From: Mesorhizobium sp. 131-2-1
GTDB taxonomy: Bacteria; Pseudomonadota; Alphaproteobacteria; Rhizobiales; Rhizobiaceae
Direction: 5' to 3'
NCBI RefSeq assembly: GCF_016756535.1
Contig: NZ_AP023247.1
Location: 6,324,501 to 6,388,500, forward strand
DNA: 64,000 nt
The stretch's first letter is position 1; each line of letters opens with the position of its first letter. The translations under genes were made by a program, and so were the position numbers. Shown one piece after another: positions 55,355 through 64,000 of the stretch. The notes beneath the pieces are model-generated. The model was not told the origin of the DNA, searched no databases, and saw only the letters and a list, made by a program, of their open reading frames with translations.

Positions 55355-56095
55355 ATGAGCGAACTTGCAACCCCACTTGATGTATCGAAATACATTTGCC
55401 ATTTTGACAGCATAGCACGATCAAACGGCATTCAATTTAAAATGGGAGACGATTTTAACCATTATATCCAGATCACAGAAAATACTACTGGAAAGCCGCC
55501 CACTTATCCAAACTTCCGGCCGAATTTTTCCGAGCTCGAAGCTGGCCGCGCATTTTGGATCATCGGAGAAGATCAATCTGGCAAAGTTGCACACCTCCAG
55601 GCGGTCCGGTTGTACGATCTGACGTCCAACAACTTGGCGGAGCACCTTGAATCATTGCAAGCCTGCTACGCATATCCAAAGAGCCACTCCGGATCAGGCT
55701 CCTCTTGTGTTTGCCGGGCGCCGACCGCTCAAAAGATAACTGGGACAGTAGCTTATCACGGCGACTTGTGGCTCCGAGATGACTTCAGGCGCAAGGGCTT
55801 ACCCCCTGCGCTCGCTGGTATTGCGTTTGGCTTGGCGTGGGCGAAATGGTCGCCCGATTTCATTTATGCCCTTGTCCCTACTTGGCTAATCGAAAAGGGG
55901 ATTGCCGATCGGTATGGTTATCTCCACAAAGAAGAACAGGGAGCCATTTTGAGTTTGCCGGCCTGGGCCATAAAGGACAATGATTGGCTTATTTGGCTAA
56001 CGCGATGCGAATTGTCTCAAATTATTAAGCGTGCCGTGGTCGGGGCGCACCATCATTCGAAGCCTTCAAAACCCGCAACCGAAGATCAGCATTGA
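55355..56095 (+). CDS. Hypothetical protein with GNAT-like C-terminus
   Basis: A 246-residue protein I do not recognise with certainty. The first half (MSELATPLDVSKYICHFDSI, DFNHYIQITENTTGKPPTYP, AGRAFWIIGEDQSGKVAHLQ) has mixed alpha/beta character. The second half contains GTVAYHGDLWLRDDFRRKGL and PPALAGIAFGLAWAKWSPDF, a pattern like the acetyl-CoA-binding loop of GNAT proteins. It lacks a signal peptide and is less GC-rich than its neighbours. It stands alone between IS remnants. Confidence 0.6.
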   Translation: MSELATPLDVSKYICHFDSIARSNGIQFKMGDDFNHYIQITENTTGKPPTYPNFRPNFSELEAGRAFWIIGEDQSGKVAHLQAVRLYDLTSNNLAEHLESLQACYAYPKSHSGSGSSCVCRAPTAQKITGTVAYHGDLWLRDDFRRKGLPPALAGIAFGLAWAKWSPDFIYALVPTWLIEKGIADRYGYLHKEEQGAILSLPAWAIKDNDWLIWLTRCELSQIIKRAVVGAHHHSKPSKPATEDQH

Positions 56096-56809
56096 GTGCC
56101 TTACCATTGTCAACCTCCGTCGGAGTGGATATTGAATCAGCCAGGGCGGCCCGACAGCGCTCGCCGCGTGGCGCACGGCCCCGCAGCCGCGCCTTGGTCG
56201 ACGGACTGGGGTGAGTAAGCCGGAGGGATTTCACCTGCCGGCCTCTTGCACTCACATGGGATCTGAAAGTCCCTACCATCTCGTTCAACGTGGGATGCCC
56301 TTGCGCTCCTCGATGAGTCCGACGATGTTGATCGAGGCGCGAGCGCCGTCGACCCGGCAGTCGCGGCATCGTCTGGCCGATCCCGGCCCGAACGATCTGC
56401 GATGGATACCCCAACGCCGAACCTTGCCGCGCCATTGAGACGCGATGATATTCTTCGAGGAGGAGTTGACCGCCTCGATGCCTTCGTCGGTGAAGGCCAG
56501 GATCCCGTCCTCATCGTTGGCGCCGTAGACCCAGATGACGCCGTCCTCGGGTTCGAGACCGAGGGTAAGGTCATGGATGAGCGCTTCGCCGACGCCGAGG
56601 TCCCTGGCGACACGTTCGACGGTGGAGACGCGAAAGGCGGCACTCGCCGGAGGCTACGGTGAAATCAGCGAGCGGAAGGCATGGAACACGGGCAAATCAC
56701 TCCGTCGATTGCGATTCCGACTCTATGAACTTATTCGCACCGTCCGTTAATCCCGCCACCTGTACCAAATATGCGGAAGGACCCTTGATTGACGCAACGC
56801 TCGCAGCTT
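56096..56809. other. IS-graveyard stretch with an unnamed protein fragment
   Basis: No intact gene. On the minus strand around 56660-56450 codons read VARDLGVGEALIHDLTLGLE and NDEDGILAFTDEGIEAV, protein-like but without a start or a family I can name. Confidence 0.35.
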
Positions 56810-56814
56810 CATTG

Positions 56815-56920
56815 TCGCGCCGCAAGGAGTCTTGCCGAGGAGTACGCACATACGATCGATTGGCGACTGGCCGCCCAGCGCGGTGAGCGGCCGATGCCAT
56901 TCCAGTGATGCTGCCATTCT
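56815..56920 (-). pseudogene. IS481-type transposase tail
   Basis: The minus frame reads ASLEWHRPLTALGGQSPIDR followed by MCVLLGKTP, resembling the WxRPHxxLGGxxPxxR tail of IS481 transposases. Confidence 0.45.
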
Positions 56921-56929
56921 GACAGTTTC

Positions 56930-56995
56930 GCCTGGCGCTTGGCTACCGATCGCCAGAAGAATTTGAAACCCAACTCGCCCAGCAGGCGGCTTAGT
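56930..56995 (+). pseudogene. IS3 OrfB tail
   Basis: The plus frame LALGYRSPEEFETQLAQQAA ends in a stop; this is the standard C-terminus of IS3-family OrfB (xxLGYxSPxxFE). Confidence 0.65.
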
Positions 56996-57143
56996 TTGTT
57001 GTGTCCCGCTTAGTCCAGCCCGAGGGTTCACTCCAATCGGGGGTCAGTTTTGAAAACGATGACGTAATTGCTGCCGTCGTTCCTTTGAACGAAGACTCGG
57101 CTGACGGCAAAAGCCGCCGAACATTGAGATCAAGGAGGCCGCA

Positions 57144-58172
57144 GTGAAGCAATATGTCGGACTGGATGTGTAGCAGAGGGAGACGAGCGTCTGCGTGGTC
57201 GACGATACTGGAAAGACGGTGTTCCAGGGAAAGGCGAAGTCCTATCCAGGAGCCTTGACGGAGTTGCTGCGTAAACGTGCGCCTCACGCCGAGCGCATCG
57301 GATTTGAGACGCGCGCCATGTCCAGCTGGCTCTGGCACGAGCTGAAAAGGGTCGGGTTGCCGGTCGTCTGCCTTGATGCTCGGCATGCAAAGGCAGCGCT
57401 TTCAGTCCGAATGAACAAGAGCGATGAGAACGATGCCCGCGGCCTGGCCGAACTGGTTCGCGTCGGCTGGTATCGGGAAGTGAAGGTCAAGAGCGCAGAG
57501 AGTCAGGCCACCCGGTCCATGCTCGTCGCGCGGTCAAGACTGGTCGAGATCCGGCGCGATCTCGAAAACCAGACACGGTCCATGCTGAAGGAATATGGGC
57601 TGCAGTTCAGTCGATCGATTGGGTCACAGTTCCGGCGAAAGGTTTGGGAACTGGTTGCTGACGGGCATCCGCTCCGGCCTTTGGTTCAGGCGCTTCTGTC
57701 TGTCCATGAGCAGGTCTGCTGTGAACAGGAGAAGTTAGATCGGCAGGTCCGGCATCTCGCTCGTGAAGACGAAACCACCCGCCGGCTGATGACAGTCCCC
57801 GGCATCGGCGTGGTGACCGCGCTCACCTTCCGCCACACGATCGACGATCCCTCGCGCTTTCATTCGGCCAGCAACGTCGGTGCCTATCTTGGCCTGACGC
57901 CGCGACGAAAGCAGTCCGGCGAAACAGATGTCAACGGTCGTGTCTCCCGCTGGGGAGATCGGCTGTTGCGGACCTATTTATACGAAGCGGCCAGCGTCCT
58001 CATGCACCGGACGAAGAAATGGTCGACGCTGAAGGCGTGGGGCGTTCGCCTGTCGAAGCGGATCGGCATGAAGAAAGCGAAAGTAGCGGTTGCTCGCAAG
58101 ATCGCGGTTCTTCTTCACTGCATTTGGGTTGACGGCACCAGCTTTGAGTGGGGTAGCGAAAAGATGGCATAG
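57144..58172 (+). pseudogene. IS110-family transposase with stop at codon 10
   Basis: From a GTG at 57144 with an AAGGAGG site: MKQYVGLDV, then a TAG at 57171 where the family has Ser (GLDVSxxE), then [20 protein letters not shown]. The rest, through [20 protein letters not shown] (DEDD core), the C-terminal [13 protein letters not shown] and [40 protein letters not shown], is uninterrupted. One base change (TCG to TAG) explains the defect. Translation from an internal start would lack the first catalytic Asp. Confidence 0.9.
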
Positions 58173-58759
58173 CAGATCCGAACTCGACCCAATTCGCGGG
58201 CCCGTTTCCGGAACCCGTGATGTCCCCGCCGGGACGGTGGTTGCGGCGACCTCGGTCAAACGGCTGACAGCAGGTTACCTGCATCTCGTTGGAAACGTTG
58301 AGGCGCCCGACCCGAACATCATCATTGAGGCATTCGACCTCGGAAAGGACCATGACCCCGGCGATGGCAATGCGAGATCTGGATTGACAACTACCCGCAA
58401 TTAAAGGGCCGTTTGGCAGAAGACCTGGTCAGCGAGCGTAAATTCGCGAGAGGGCCTAGGGTGCTGGGACGCAAAGAGCGCGGCTGGGGCTGTTCGTGAC
58501 AGGGTCGCTCCGGCGGCTCGTCCCCGTTCTCGCGCAGTTCGACCGCCTGCTGGATCTGTCCTGGCTGCGCGATGACATCGCGGATCTCTACTCCCGCAGT
58601 TCCACAGGCAAGCCGTGGCAGAAACATCGCGTCGCCCGTTCCGACCACTACCGACTTCACGGCGCGGAACAAATCGATGTCTTCGACCAGAAAGTGCAGT
58701 TGCGGAGGGAGTCGGTGCTGACGCCTGCGGCACGCATGGCCATCGCGGCCGAGCGTCAG
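58173..58759. other. Unassigned stretch between IS110 and threonine aldolase
   Basis: About 590 bases. A plus-strand frame from 58496 (LRRLVPVLAQFDRLLDLSWL, RDDIADLYSRSSTGKPW) has some protein character and runs into the aldolase antisense, but I recognise no family. Confidence 0.35.
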
Positions 58760-59818
58760 TCAGGCCGTGCGACCCGTCGCGATCTTCGCCTGCAGAACTG
58801 CTTGAATGGCGTTGGCAGTCGCATCAACATCTTCATCGCTGATGAGGTAATGAAGGACGGCACGAACGATGCCTTCGCGTAGCGTCCCCATCCTCACTCC
58901 CTGCTGCAATAGTGTTGAAAGGAATTCGGGGATTGATCCGCCATCCCATTCTAGGCGGAAAAACACCATATTGGTGTCGATTATAGAGGGCTCGAGGCAG
59001 ATGCCCGGAATGTTGCGGATCTTATTCGCCAGCAATTGCGCGCGCCGGTGGTCTTCCACCAAGCGGTCCACCATAGTTTGAAGGGCCACGATACCTGCGC
59101 TCGCCATGAAGCCAGCTTGGCGAAGGCCGCCTCCAAGGAGCTTGCGATAACGTCTCACCCGCTCGATAAGGACTCGTTTTCCGCATACGATTGAGCCGAA
59201 TGGCGCAGCTAATGCCTTCGACAGACTGAACATCACGGAGTCGACGTCCTCTACAAGCTCTGCCGGCGTCTTCTTTGAGGCAATCGCAGCGTTGAAGATA
59301 CGGGCGCCATCGAGATGCAGCGGTAGGCTATGTTCGTCGGCAAGCGCGCGCACCTCCTTGATGTAGGAGGCAGGCAAGACCCGCCCGCCCCGCTGACAGT
59401 GCGGATTTTCCAGGACTACGACCCCGGGCGGCGCGCATTGGTAATCGCTCTTGTCGCGGATCGCAGCGGACAGATTATCTAATGCTAACCGCCCGTCGGC
59501 CTCGGTCGGCACCGGGTGTAGGACGAGGCCGCCCATCACCGAAACACTGCCGGCCTCGAAGTCGTAAAGATCCGAACGATCACCGAGGATTACCTCTTGG
59601 CCGCGGGTGCAATGCGCAAGTAACGCGGCTAGATTTCCTTGGCATCCGCTTGTCATGAAAGCGGCGTCTTCCTTGCCGAGCATTTCCGCCGCCAACGCCT
59701 CCAGCCGGTTTAATGTCGGGTCTTCACCGTAACCGGCGTCGCCAACTTCCGCCTCGAAGATGGCCTGTCGCATCTCCTGGGTGGGAGTGGTTACTGTGTC
59801 GCTGAGCAGATCGATCAT
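58760..59818 (-). CDS. Low-specificity L-threonine aldolase (copy 2)
   Basis: A 352-residue PLP enzyme cleaving threonine to glycine and acetaldehyde, of the LtaE type. MIDLLSDTVTTPTQEMRQAI, VGDAGYGEDPTLNRLEALAA, FMTSGCQGNLAALLAHCTRG, LPLHLDGARIFNAAIAS and the Lys motif DSVMFSLSKALAAPFGSIVC are all family hallmarks. It is complete and follows a methyltransferase gene in the same direction after about 150 bases. It is clearly a different lineage from the aldolase at 16636. Confidence 0.93.
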   Translation of the reverse strand: MIDLLSDTVTTPTQEMRQAIFEAEVGDAGYGEDPTLNRLEALAAEMLGKEDAAFMTSGCQGNLAALLAHCTRGQEVILGDRSDLYDFEAGSVSVMGGLVLHPVPTEADGRLALDNLSAAIRDKSDYQCAPPGVVVLENPHCQRGGRVLPASYIKEVRALADEHSLPLHLDGARIFNAAIASKKTPAELVEDVDSVMFSLSKALAAPFGSIVCGKRVLIERVRRYRKLLGGGLRQAGFMASAGIVALQTMVDRLVEDHRRAQLLANKIRNIPGICLEPSIIDTNMVFFRLEWDGGSIPEFLSTLLQQGVRMGTLREGIVRAVLHYLISDEDVDATANAIQAVLQAKIATGRTA

Positions 59819-59967
59819 TCTTTTCTCCAGAAGGGCAGCTGGTGATCGGCGCTTCTTCAGGTCGATCTAGTCTGGCTGGACAGTGGAGTCCTCTCCTTCA
59901 GCGATATTTGAAATAAACTGAAGGATTGTTCCAAAATGTTACTGAAGGGCTGGCATCGTGGCAGGTC

Positions 59968-60696
59968 TCAGTCTGGCTGCTGCACGGAACATATTCGCCG
60001 GATCTGTTGGCGCAATGGCTGATCCGGTACTCGAAGAACCCAGTAGTGCGCGTCCTCTCCTTCGAGATACCTGCCGTCGCTCAAGCATTGCGCCGGCGCT
60101 ACCACACCCGCATTCTGCAAATGCAGCACCTCGTCTTGAAACAATGTTTCCCTTGCGTAGTTGGTGCAGGCGCTCACCACGACAAAGCCGTTCGGGCGCG
60201 TGACACGGGCGAGCTCGCGTAGCCTATCTGGTCGGACATGCCCGAGCGCAAAGACGCCGCAGCATACGGTGATATCGTAGCTAGCGCTCGAATAGTCCAG
60301 GAGGGGCATGTTAAGATCAACATTGCCGACTATGTTGCGGTATGTGCCGGTTTGCCGCGCCATTTCCGCCATCGTCTCGGACAGATCGAATCCGTCGATC
60401 AATCGGAAGCCGAGGTGGCCCAGCTGGATGCCAACAAGGCCGGTTCCGCACCCCGCATCTAGGACTGTCGTGGCGGCTCGCGTTCTCTCGATATATGACG
60501 CCTGAACGGCGCCTGCCAGTTCCGCCACGATCACATGGCCGCAGTATCGAGCGCGGTCAACATCCAACTCGTAGGAGTCGGCCCATTCATGATAGTAATC
60601 AGCCACGCGGTTAGCATCGCCGTCGAGCGCATATGAAGCCTTGATCCGATATTCTGCGCCTCGCTTGAGTGCGTTCTGACTGGGTAACATGTCCAT
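59968..60696 (-). CDS. Class I SAM-dependent methyltransferase
   Basis: A 242-residue methyltransferase. The SAM motif I is TTVLDAGCGTGLVGIQLGHL, acidic motif IDGFDLSETMAEMARQTG, motif II region LDYSSASYDITVCCGVFALG and motif III LARVTRPNGFVVVSACTNYA. The N-terminus (LDGDANRVADYYHEWADSYE) resembles the WBS-type small-molecule methyltransferase group. I chose the ATG at 60696; the frame opens further upstream. Directly upstream of threonine aldolase, so the pair may act on one substrate. Substrate unknown. Confidence 0.82.
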   Translation of the reverse strand: MDMLPSQNALKRGAEYRIKASYALDGDANRVADYYHEWADSYELDVDRARYCGHVIVAELAGAVQASYIERTRAATTVLDAGCGTGLVGIQLGHLGFRLIDGFDLSETMAEMARQTGTYRNIVGNVDLNMPLLDYSSASYDITVCCGVFALGHVRPDRLRELARVTRPNGFVVVSACTNYARETLFQDEVLHLQNAGVVAPAQCLSDGRYLEGEDAHYWVLRVPDQPLRQQIRRICSVQQPD

Positions 60697-60962
60697 GTAT
60701 TTCCTGTGCGCCAAACGATGCAATCTGGCCACCATCAGCAGTGGCATCGACCGCCAACAAGCTCCGGCTGCCCATCAAGCGGGTCGCTCTGCCCTCTACG
60801 CCGGCCCGGTAAGGCTCTCACGACCCAGAATCCCACACCGATACGACGGAGGACAACACTCCAACCAGACAACCAGCTGTTCAGGCGCTTTACAAGTGTA
60901 TATTTGTTAATTCTGTTGCCGGCTAGTTTTCATTAACATTAAGCTTTCATAAAACTTGCAAA
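60697..60962. other. Promoter region of the methyltransferase operon
   Basis: About 265 bases, AT-rich from 60895 to 60965 (TATTTGTTAATTCTG, TTTCATTAACATTAAGCTTT). No gene, nod box or -24/-12 element was seen. Confidence 0.4.
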
Positions 60963-61510
60963 ATGCACACAGCATGGCATCAGCGTCATGTCGAGCCCGG
61001 TCATCGCAACGTCCACGTTCACAAGCGCCGACAGAGACCGAAGAACGACGACTTCACCCTTCACGGCTCCGGTGACAGGGTCGCTCAGCGCCCGTTGGCC
61101 TTCTACGATGCCGTCGCCCGCCTGATGGCGAAGGAGCAGCGTCCATGACGAACGCGCTCGATACTACGCCGTCCACGATCGATCGAATCCGCCACGACCT
61201 AGTCAGCCTGAAGATGCCGCGGGCGCTCGAAGCGCTCGATCATATCGTGCGCCGGCTGGAGCAAGGCGAGATCGCCGCCCTCGAAGCCATGGACATCCTC
61301 CTCTCGGATGAGTTGACCCTGCGCGAGAACAGCCGGATCAAGACGGCACTGCGCATGGGGCGCCTGGGCACGAACAAGACGCTCGCCGGCTTCGACTTCT
61401 CTTTCCAGCCCTCGCTCGACCGCGATCGAATCTTCACGCTTGCCCAACTCGGCTTCGTCGCCCGCTGCGAGGTCGTCCATCTTCTCGGGCCGACCGATCC
61501 CACGACATAA
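60963..61510 (+). pseudogene. IS21-family remnant: istA tail and truncated istB
   Basis: The tail RPLAFYDAVARLMAKEQRP of an IstA protein (ending 61148, overlapping the next ATG) is followed by an IstB start MTNALDTTPSTIDRIRHDLV, RALEALDHIVRRLEQGEIAA and FVARCEVVHLLGP. It breaks at the Walker A (GPTDPTT instead of GPPGTGK). The right side was lost next to the serine recombinase gene. Confidence 0.85.
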
Positions 61511-61526
61511 TGCACACCTCGCTATG

Positions 61527-63596
61527 TTATTGAAAAAGCTGGATCTGCTGATCCTGTGATTGTGATAATGGACTGTGTCCGCTCCTGCCGGAATGGTGCT
61601 GGATATCGAGTTGCTCGATATCTTCATGACGGATGATCCAGGGCGTACCCTTGCAATACTGCTCGGCCTTCAGATCGCCGGCGCGGATCATGCGCAGCAC
61701 GGTCATTGGCCGCAGCCCGAGCTTTGCAGCCGTTTCCTGCAATGTATACTCGCCGCGCTCCGACCGTTCGTCCTTTTTGTAGACGGCGATGTCGTGCTGG
61801 TTGCGGAAAGTGCAGACACGGGACTGCGTCCATCCGTTCTGACGACCCGTGGTTTTGCCGAGCCGGTTGAGAAGCGATGCGATCGCTCTATCCGGCAATT
61901 GGCGTGCCAGGGCACGGATCAGTTCCTCGATGTCCGGCGGGGCGCCCCAACGGTGATGGCCTGCCTTGTTCTTCCTGACCGAAAGCGCGGTATGGTCGCC
62001 GCCCTGCCAATGCACCAGCATTTTGATGTGGTCGTCTTCGATGGCGACGACAATCTCGCGGATCACGGCGCGGATGATCCGCTTGCGCGTGGTGGCGGTG
62101 GCGTTGGCATGATGCCATGCCAATTCGAGATCGCCGCCCATGCGCAGCAGGCTCCGCCGTTCCTCTTCTCCCAGAGCCTCAGGCTTGTGGCGGTCGAGCG
62201 CGTCAAGCTCGTCCTGACGCTCGCGGACGGCTACGAGCGCGGCATTCCAGCGTCGCTCTAGTTCGCCTGCTACAAGCCGGTTGTCCGGGTCGACGGCGTC
62301 ATACTGGCGGCGTGCATGGGCGGCTTCATAACGTGCTTGCTCGAGTGCGAGCTCCACATGGCGCCGCTTCTCTCCAGCCTGCACGGTGGTGGTCTCGATG
62401 GCCTTGATCGCCGCTTCGATGCCGAGCGGTTGAAGGCGTTGAAGAACCTCCGCGCTGACCGCCTGATCGACCCGCAACGATCCGAAGCCAATGCACGGGT
62501 CGGTTCCGTGGTTGAGCTGCGCTCCGCGGCAATGATAGCGCCCCGTATTGCCGTTGCTGCCGGAATAAGAGACGTGCAGCTTGCGGCCGCAATGGCCGCA
62601 GCGCAAGAGACCGCCGAGCAGCAACTCGCCCCGGCGAAGAGCACCGCGCGGCACCAAGCCTTTGCTTGTGGCATTGTCCGTGATCAGGCGCTGATTCCTC
62701 TCAAAATCGTGCCAGCTCAGGTAACCTTCGTGATGGTCGATGAGCAAGACCTCCCAGTCGGCGCGATCGCGCCTGATCCCACGCAAAATCCGTTTGCGTC
62801 CGGCCTCTATGGTGACTTTGCTGCAGGTTCGCCCGAACGCATAGGCGCCGGCGTAGATCGGGTTGGTGAGAATGTGGTGCACAGTATTGTAGACGGGCAG
62901 CTTCCAGACGATCGCCCTGTCCGCCGCGCGCGTGTAATTTACGGCAGGGAGCATAATGCCCTCGCTGCGCAGCCACAGATGCACCTGCCGGATGCTCTGC
63001 AGTTCGTCGAAACGCCGGAATACAAGATCGATCGCCTCGCGGATCCGCAGGTCCGGGTCTTTCTCGATCCGGTTCCGGCCCGACTTGACGTAACCGATCG
63101 CCACCGTCAGGAAAAGTTCGCCCCGGCGTGCCTTCTGCTTCAGGGCTTCGATCGAGCGGGCCCGCAGGATCGAAAGCTCCAGTTCGCTCATCGTGCCCTT
63201 CATGCCGAGCAGCAACCTGTCGTTGGGATGACGCGGTTCGTAGATGCCGTCCTCATCTATGATGAGCGTTCCGACAAGGCCACAAAACTCGATGAGCGTA
63301 TGCCAGTCCCGGCCATTGCGGGCCAGCCGGGAGGCTTCAATGGCGAGGACCGCACCAACCCGACCTTCGCAGATAGCCGCCAGAAGCTTCTCAAAGCCCG
63401 GACGGCTGATGCCAGACCCTGAACGACCGAGATCTTCATCGATGACGATGGCTTCTTTCCAGCCAAGGGACCGCGCTCGCTCGGCAAGGCCATATTGGCG
63501 TCGCCGGCTCTCTGGATTGTTGACGAGTTGATCGGCCGTCGACTGCCGGACATAGACATAGGCGCCGCGCGCGAGATGTTCAGCGGTGATCTTCAT
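61527..63596 (-). CDS. Large serine recombinase
   Basis: A 689-residue serine recombinase. The N-terminal resolvase domain contains the catalytic Ser in GAYVYVRQSTADQL, with EDLGRSGSGISRPGFEKLLA and IEASRLARNGRDWHTLIEFC. The recombinase domain includes HILTNPIYAGAYAFGR; a zinc ribbon has Cys in GLLRCGHCGRKLHVSYSG and in YHCRGAQLNHGTDPC. A long coiled coil follows, and a C-terminal MerR/excisionase-like HTH (YTLQETAAKLGLRPMTVLRM). Such enzymes integrate and excise mobile elements; the two small genes upstream are usual companions. It appears intact. Confidence 0.93.
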   Translation of the reverse strand: MKITAEHLARGAYVYVRQSTADQLVNNPESRRRQYGLAERARSLGWKEAIVIDEDLGRSGSGISRPGFEKLLAAICEGRVGAVLAIEASRLARNGRDWHTLIEFCGLVGTLIIDEDGIYEPRHPNDRLLLGMKGTMSELELSILRARSIEALKQKARRGELFLTVAIGYVKSGRNRIEKDPDLRIREAIDLVFRRFDELQSIRQVHLWLRSEGIMLPAVNYTRAADRAIVWKLPVYNTVHHILTNPIYAGAYAFGRTCSKVTIEAGRKRILRGIRRDRADWEVLLIDHHEGYLSWHDFERNQRLITDNATSKGLVPRGALRRGELLLGGLLRCGHCGRKLHVSYSGSNGNTGRYHCRGAQLNHGTDPCIGFGSLRVDQAVSAEVLQRLQPLGIEAAIKAIETTTVQAGEKRRHVELALEQARYEAAHARRQYDAVDPDNRLVAGELERRWNAALVAVRERQDELDALDRHKPEALGEEERRSLLRMGGDLELAWHHANATATTRKRIIRAVIREIVVAIEDDHIKMLVHWQGGDHTALSVRKNKAGHHRWGAPPDIEELIRALARQLPDRAIASLLNRLGKTTGRQNGWTQSRVCTFRNQHDIAVYKKDERSERGEYTLQETAAKLGLRPMTVLRMIRAGDLKAEQYCKGTPWIIRHEDIEQLDIQHHSGRSGHSPLSQSQDQQIQLFQ

Positions 63597-63753
63597 GATC
63601 TGCCTCCCGTTCCGTCTGGCTCACCACCGCTTCCCTCAGCAAGGTCTCGATCAGCGGGAGGGTGCGTTCCCGGACTTCGCCTGGAAGACTCGATGGCGGA
63701 GCCTTCGTGGAAAACAGGTCTGGCTGGTCGGTTCGGCATTGCCTGCGCTGCAT
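63580..63753 (-). CDS. Small protein upstream of the serine recombinase
   Basis: A 57-residue protein, MQRRQCRTDQPDLFSTKAPP followed by SSLPGEVRERTLPLIETLLR and EAVVSQTEREADHEDHR. It starts with a CAGGAGAC site and overlaps the recombinase start by 17 bases, so it is probably coupled to it. Short PDLF...LLxLIExLL proteins of this type commonly accompany such recombinases; no function is known. Confidence 0.7.
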   Translation of the reverse strand: MQRRQCRTDQPDLFSTKAPPSSLPGEVRERTLPLIETLLREAVVSQTEREADHEDHR

Positions 63754-64000
63754 GGTCGTCTCCTGGCTGGCGTGAGTCGCTCTGCAGAAAACGTAGACCT
63801 GCATCCAGCTCGCTGCGCAGGTCGCGCAGGCATGAAAGGGGAAAACGGGGCGCCTCGCGAACCGCCATCGTCAGGGCGATCTCTTCCGTCATCCAGATCG
63901 GAATCAGCGCCAGGCTGCCATCCGGTTGTCGCCCGACATAGGCCGGCTCACCGCAATAACGCTGACGGCCTGTGACAAAAATCTCCCCGCCCGAACGCGG
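63593..64000 (-). CDS. DUF5372-like protein (5' end outside window)
   Basis: The frame enters from the right edge with GGEIFVTGRQRYCGEPAYVG, then RQPDGSLALIPIWMTEEIAL and FPLSCLRDLRSELDAGLRFL. This looks like the small DUF5372-type proteins found before element recombinases (pattern recognition only). Its C-terminal 50 codons overlap the small gene at 63580 in another frame, which suggests either a true overlap or a lost stop codon. Confidence 0.6.
   Translation of the reverse strand, partial: PRSGGEIFVTGRQRYCGEPAYVGRQPDGSLALIPIWMTEEIALTMAVREAPRFPLSCLRDLRSELDAGLRFLQSDSRQPGDDHAAQAMPNRPARPVFHEGSAIESSRRSPGTHPPADRDLAEGSGGEPDGTGGRS

Overview
The window looks like part of a symbiosis island (an integrative and conjugative element, ICE) of a Mesorhizobium-type rhizobium. 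The evidence is a nod-box-driven nodA-nodC-nodI-nodJ-nolO operon with no nodB beside it, a separate nod-box-driven nodS, a NifA/sigma-54-type iscN (hesB) promoter, an acdS remnant, ICE transfer-control genes of the FseA/QseM/QseC/TraR type, and many insertion sequences and decayed genes in GC-rich DNA. No rRNA, tRNA or CRISPR array was seen.

Layout. 1-7.6 kb: Nod factor genes, all on the minus strand (nolO cut by the left edge, nodJ, nodI, nodC, nodA, nod box; then nodS with its own nod box). 7.8-10.4 kb: a UbiH/UbiM-type flavin hydroxylase and a phytanoyl-CoA-dioxygenase-like oxygenase. 10.6-14.4 kb: a mobile-element module (ParB-like protein, DUF2958 protein, broken small gene, ArdC-type antirestriction protein) beside a structured non-coding element. 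14.4-18.7 kb: omptin-family outer-membrane protease, GNAT acetyltransferase, threonine aldolase and AraC regulator. 19.3-24.6 kb: OmpW and a cytochrome P450 behind a sigma-54-like promoter, a P450 fragment, then a cobalamin riboswitch and metE. 25.3-27.8 kb: two DUF982 genes, a MucR/Ros regulator lacking its first zinc-binding Cys, a three-hairpin anti-Shine-Dalgarno small RNA (alpha-r14/NfeR1 type) and a double cold-shock-domain protein. 28.1-32.2 kb: a methyl-cycle operon (ArsR-type regulator, glyA, metK, adenosine kinase). 33-38 kb: iscN behind two NifA sites, then a nifU stub, a broken M16 peptidase, an fseA-like gene with an apparent +1 frameshift site, and a broken prolyl oligopeptidase.

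38-44.5 kb is a decayed zone. It holds second, broken copies of ompW, ardC with its structured element, fseA, and riboswitch-metE, plus a broken acdS cut by IS110. Inside it the transfer-control genes qseC, qseM and traR look intact. 45-49.7 kb is a tightly coupled three-gene operon (threonine-kinase-like, PLP-dependent synthase, ATP-grasp/argininosuccinate-lyase fusion) that resembles known routes to 2,3-diaminobutyrate and is the best candidate for an undescribed biosynthetic system. 50-58.2 kb is an IS graveyard with IS3 inside IS21 inside IS630, readable target duplications, and an IS110 carrying a stop codon. 58.7-60.7 kb is a methyltransferase plus a second threonine aldolase. 61-64 kb is an IS21 remnant and a large serine recombinase with its small companion genes.

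How the parts fit. Flavonoid/NodD-driven nod genes make and decorate an N-methylated, carbamoylated Nod factor. The methyl-cycle genes and the B12-controlled metE could supply SAM to NodS and other methyltransferases. NifA/sigma-54 promoters tie iscN, and perhaps ompW-P450, to the nitrogen-fixing state. TraR, QseC, QseM and FseA would decide when the island excises and transfers.
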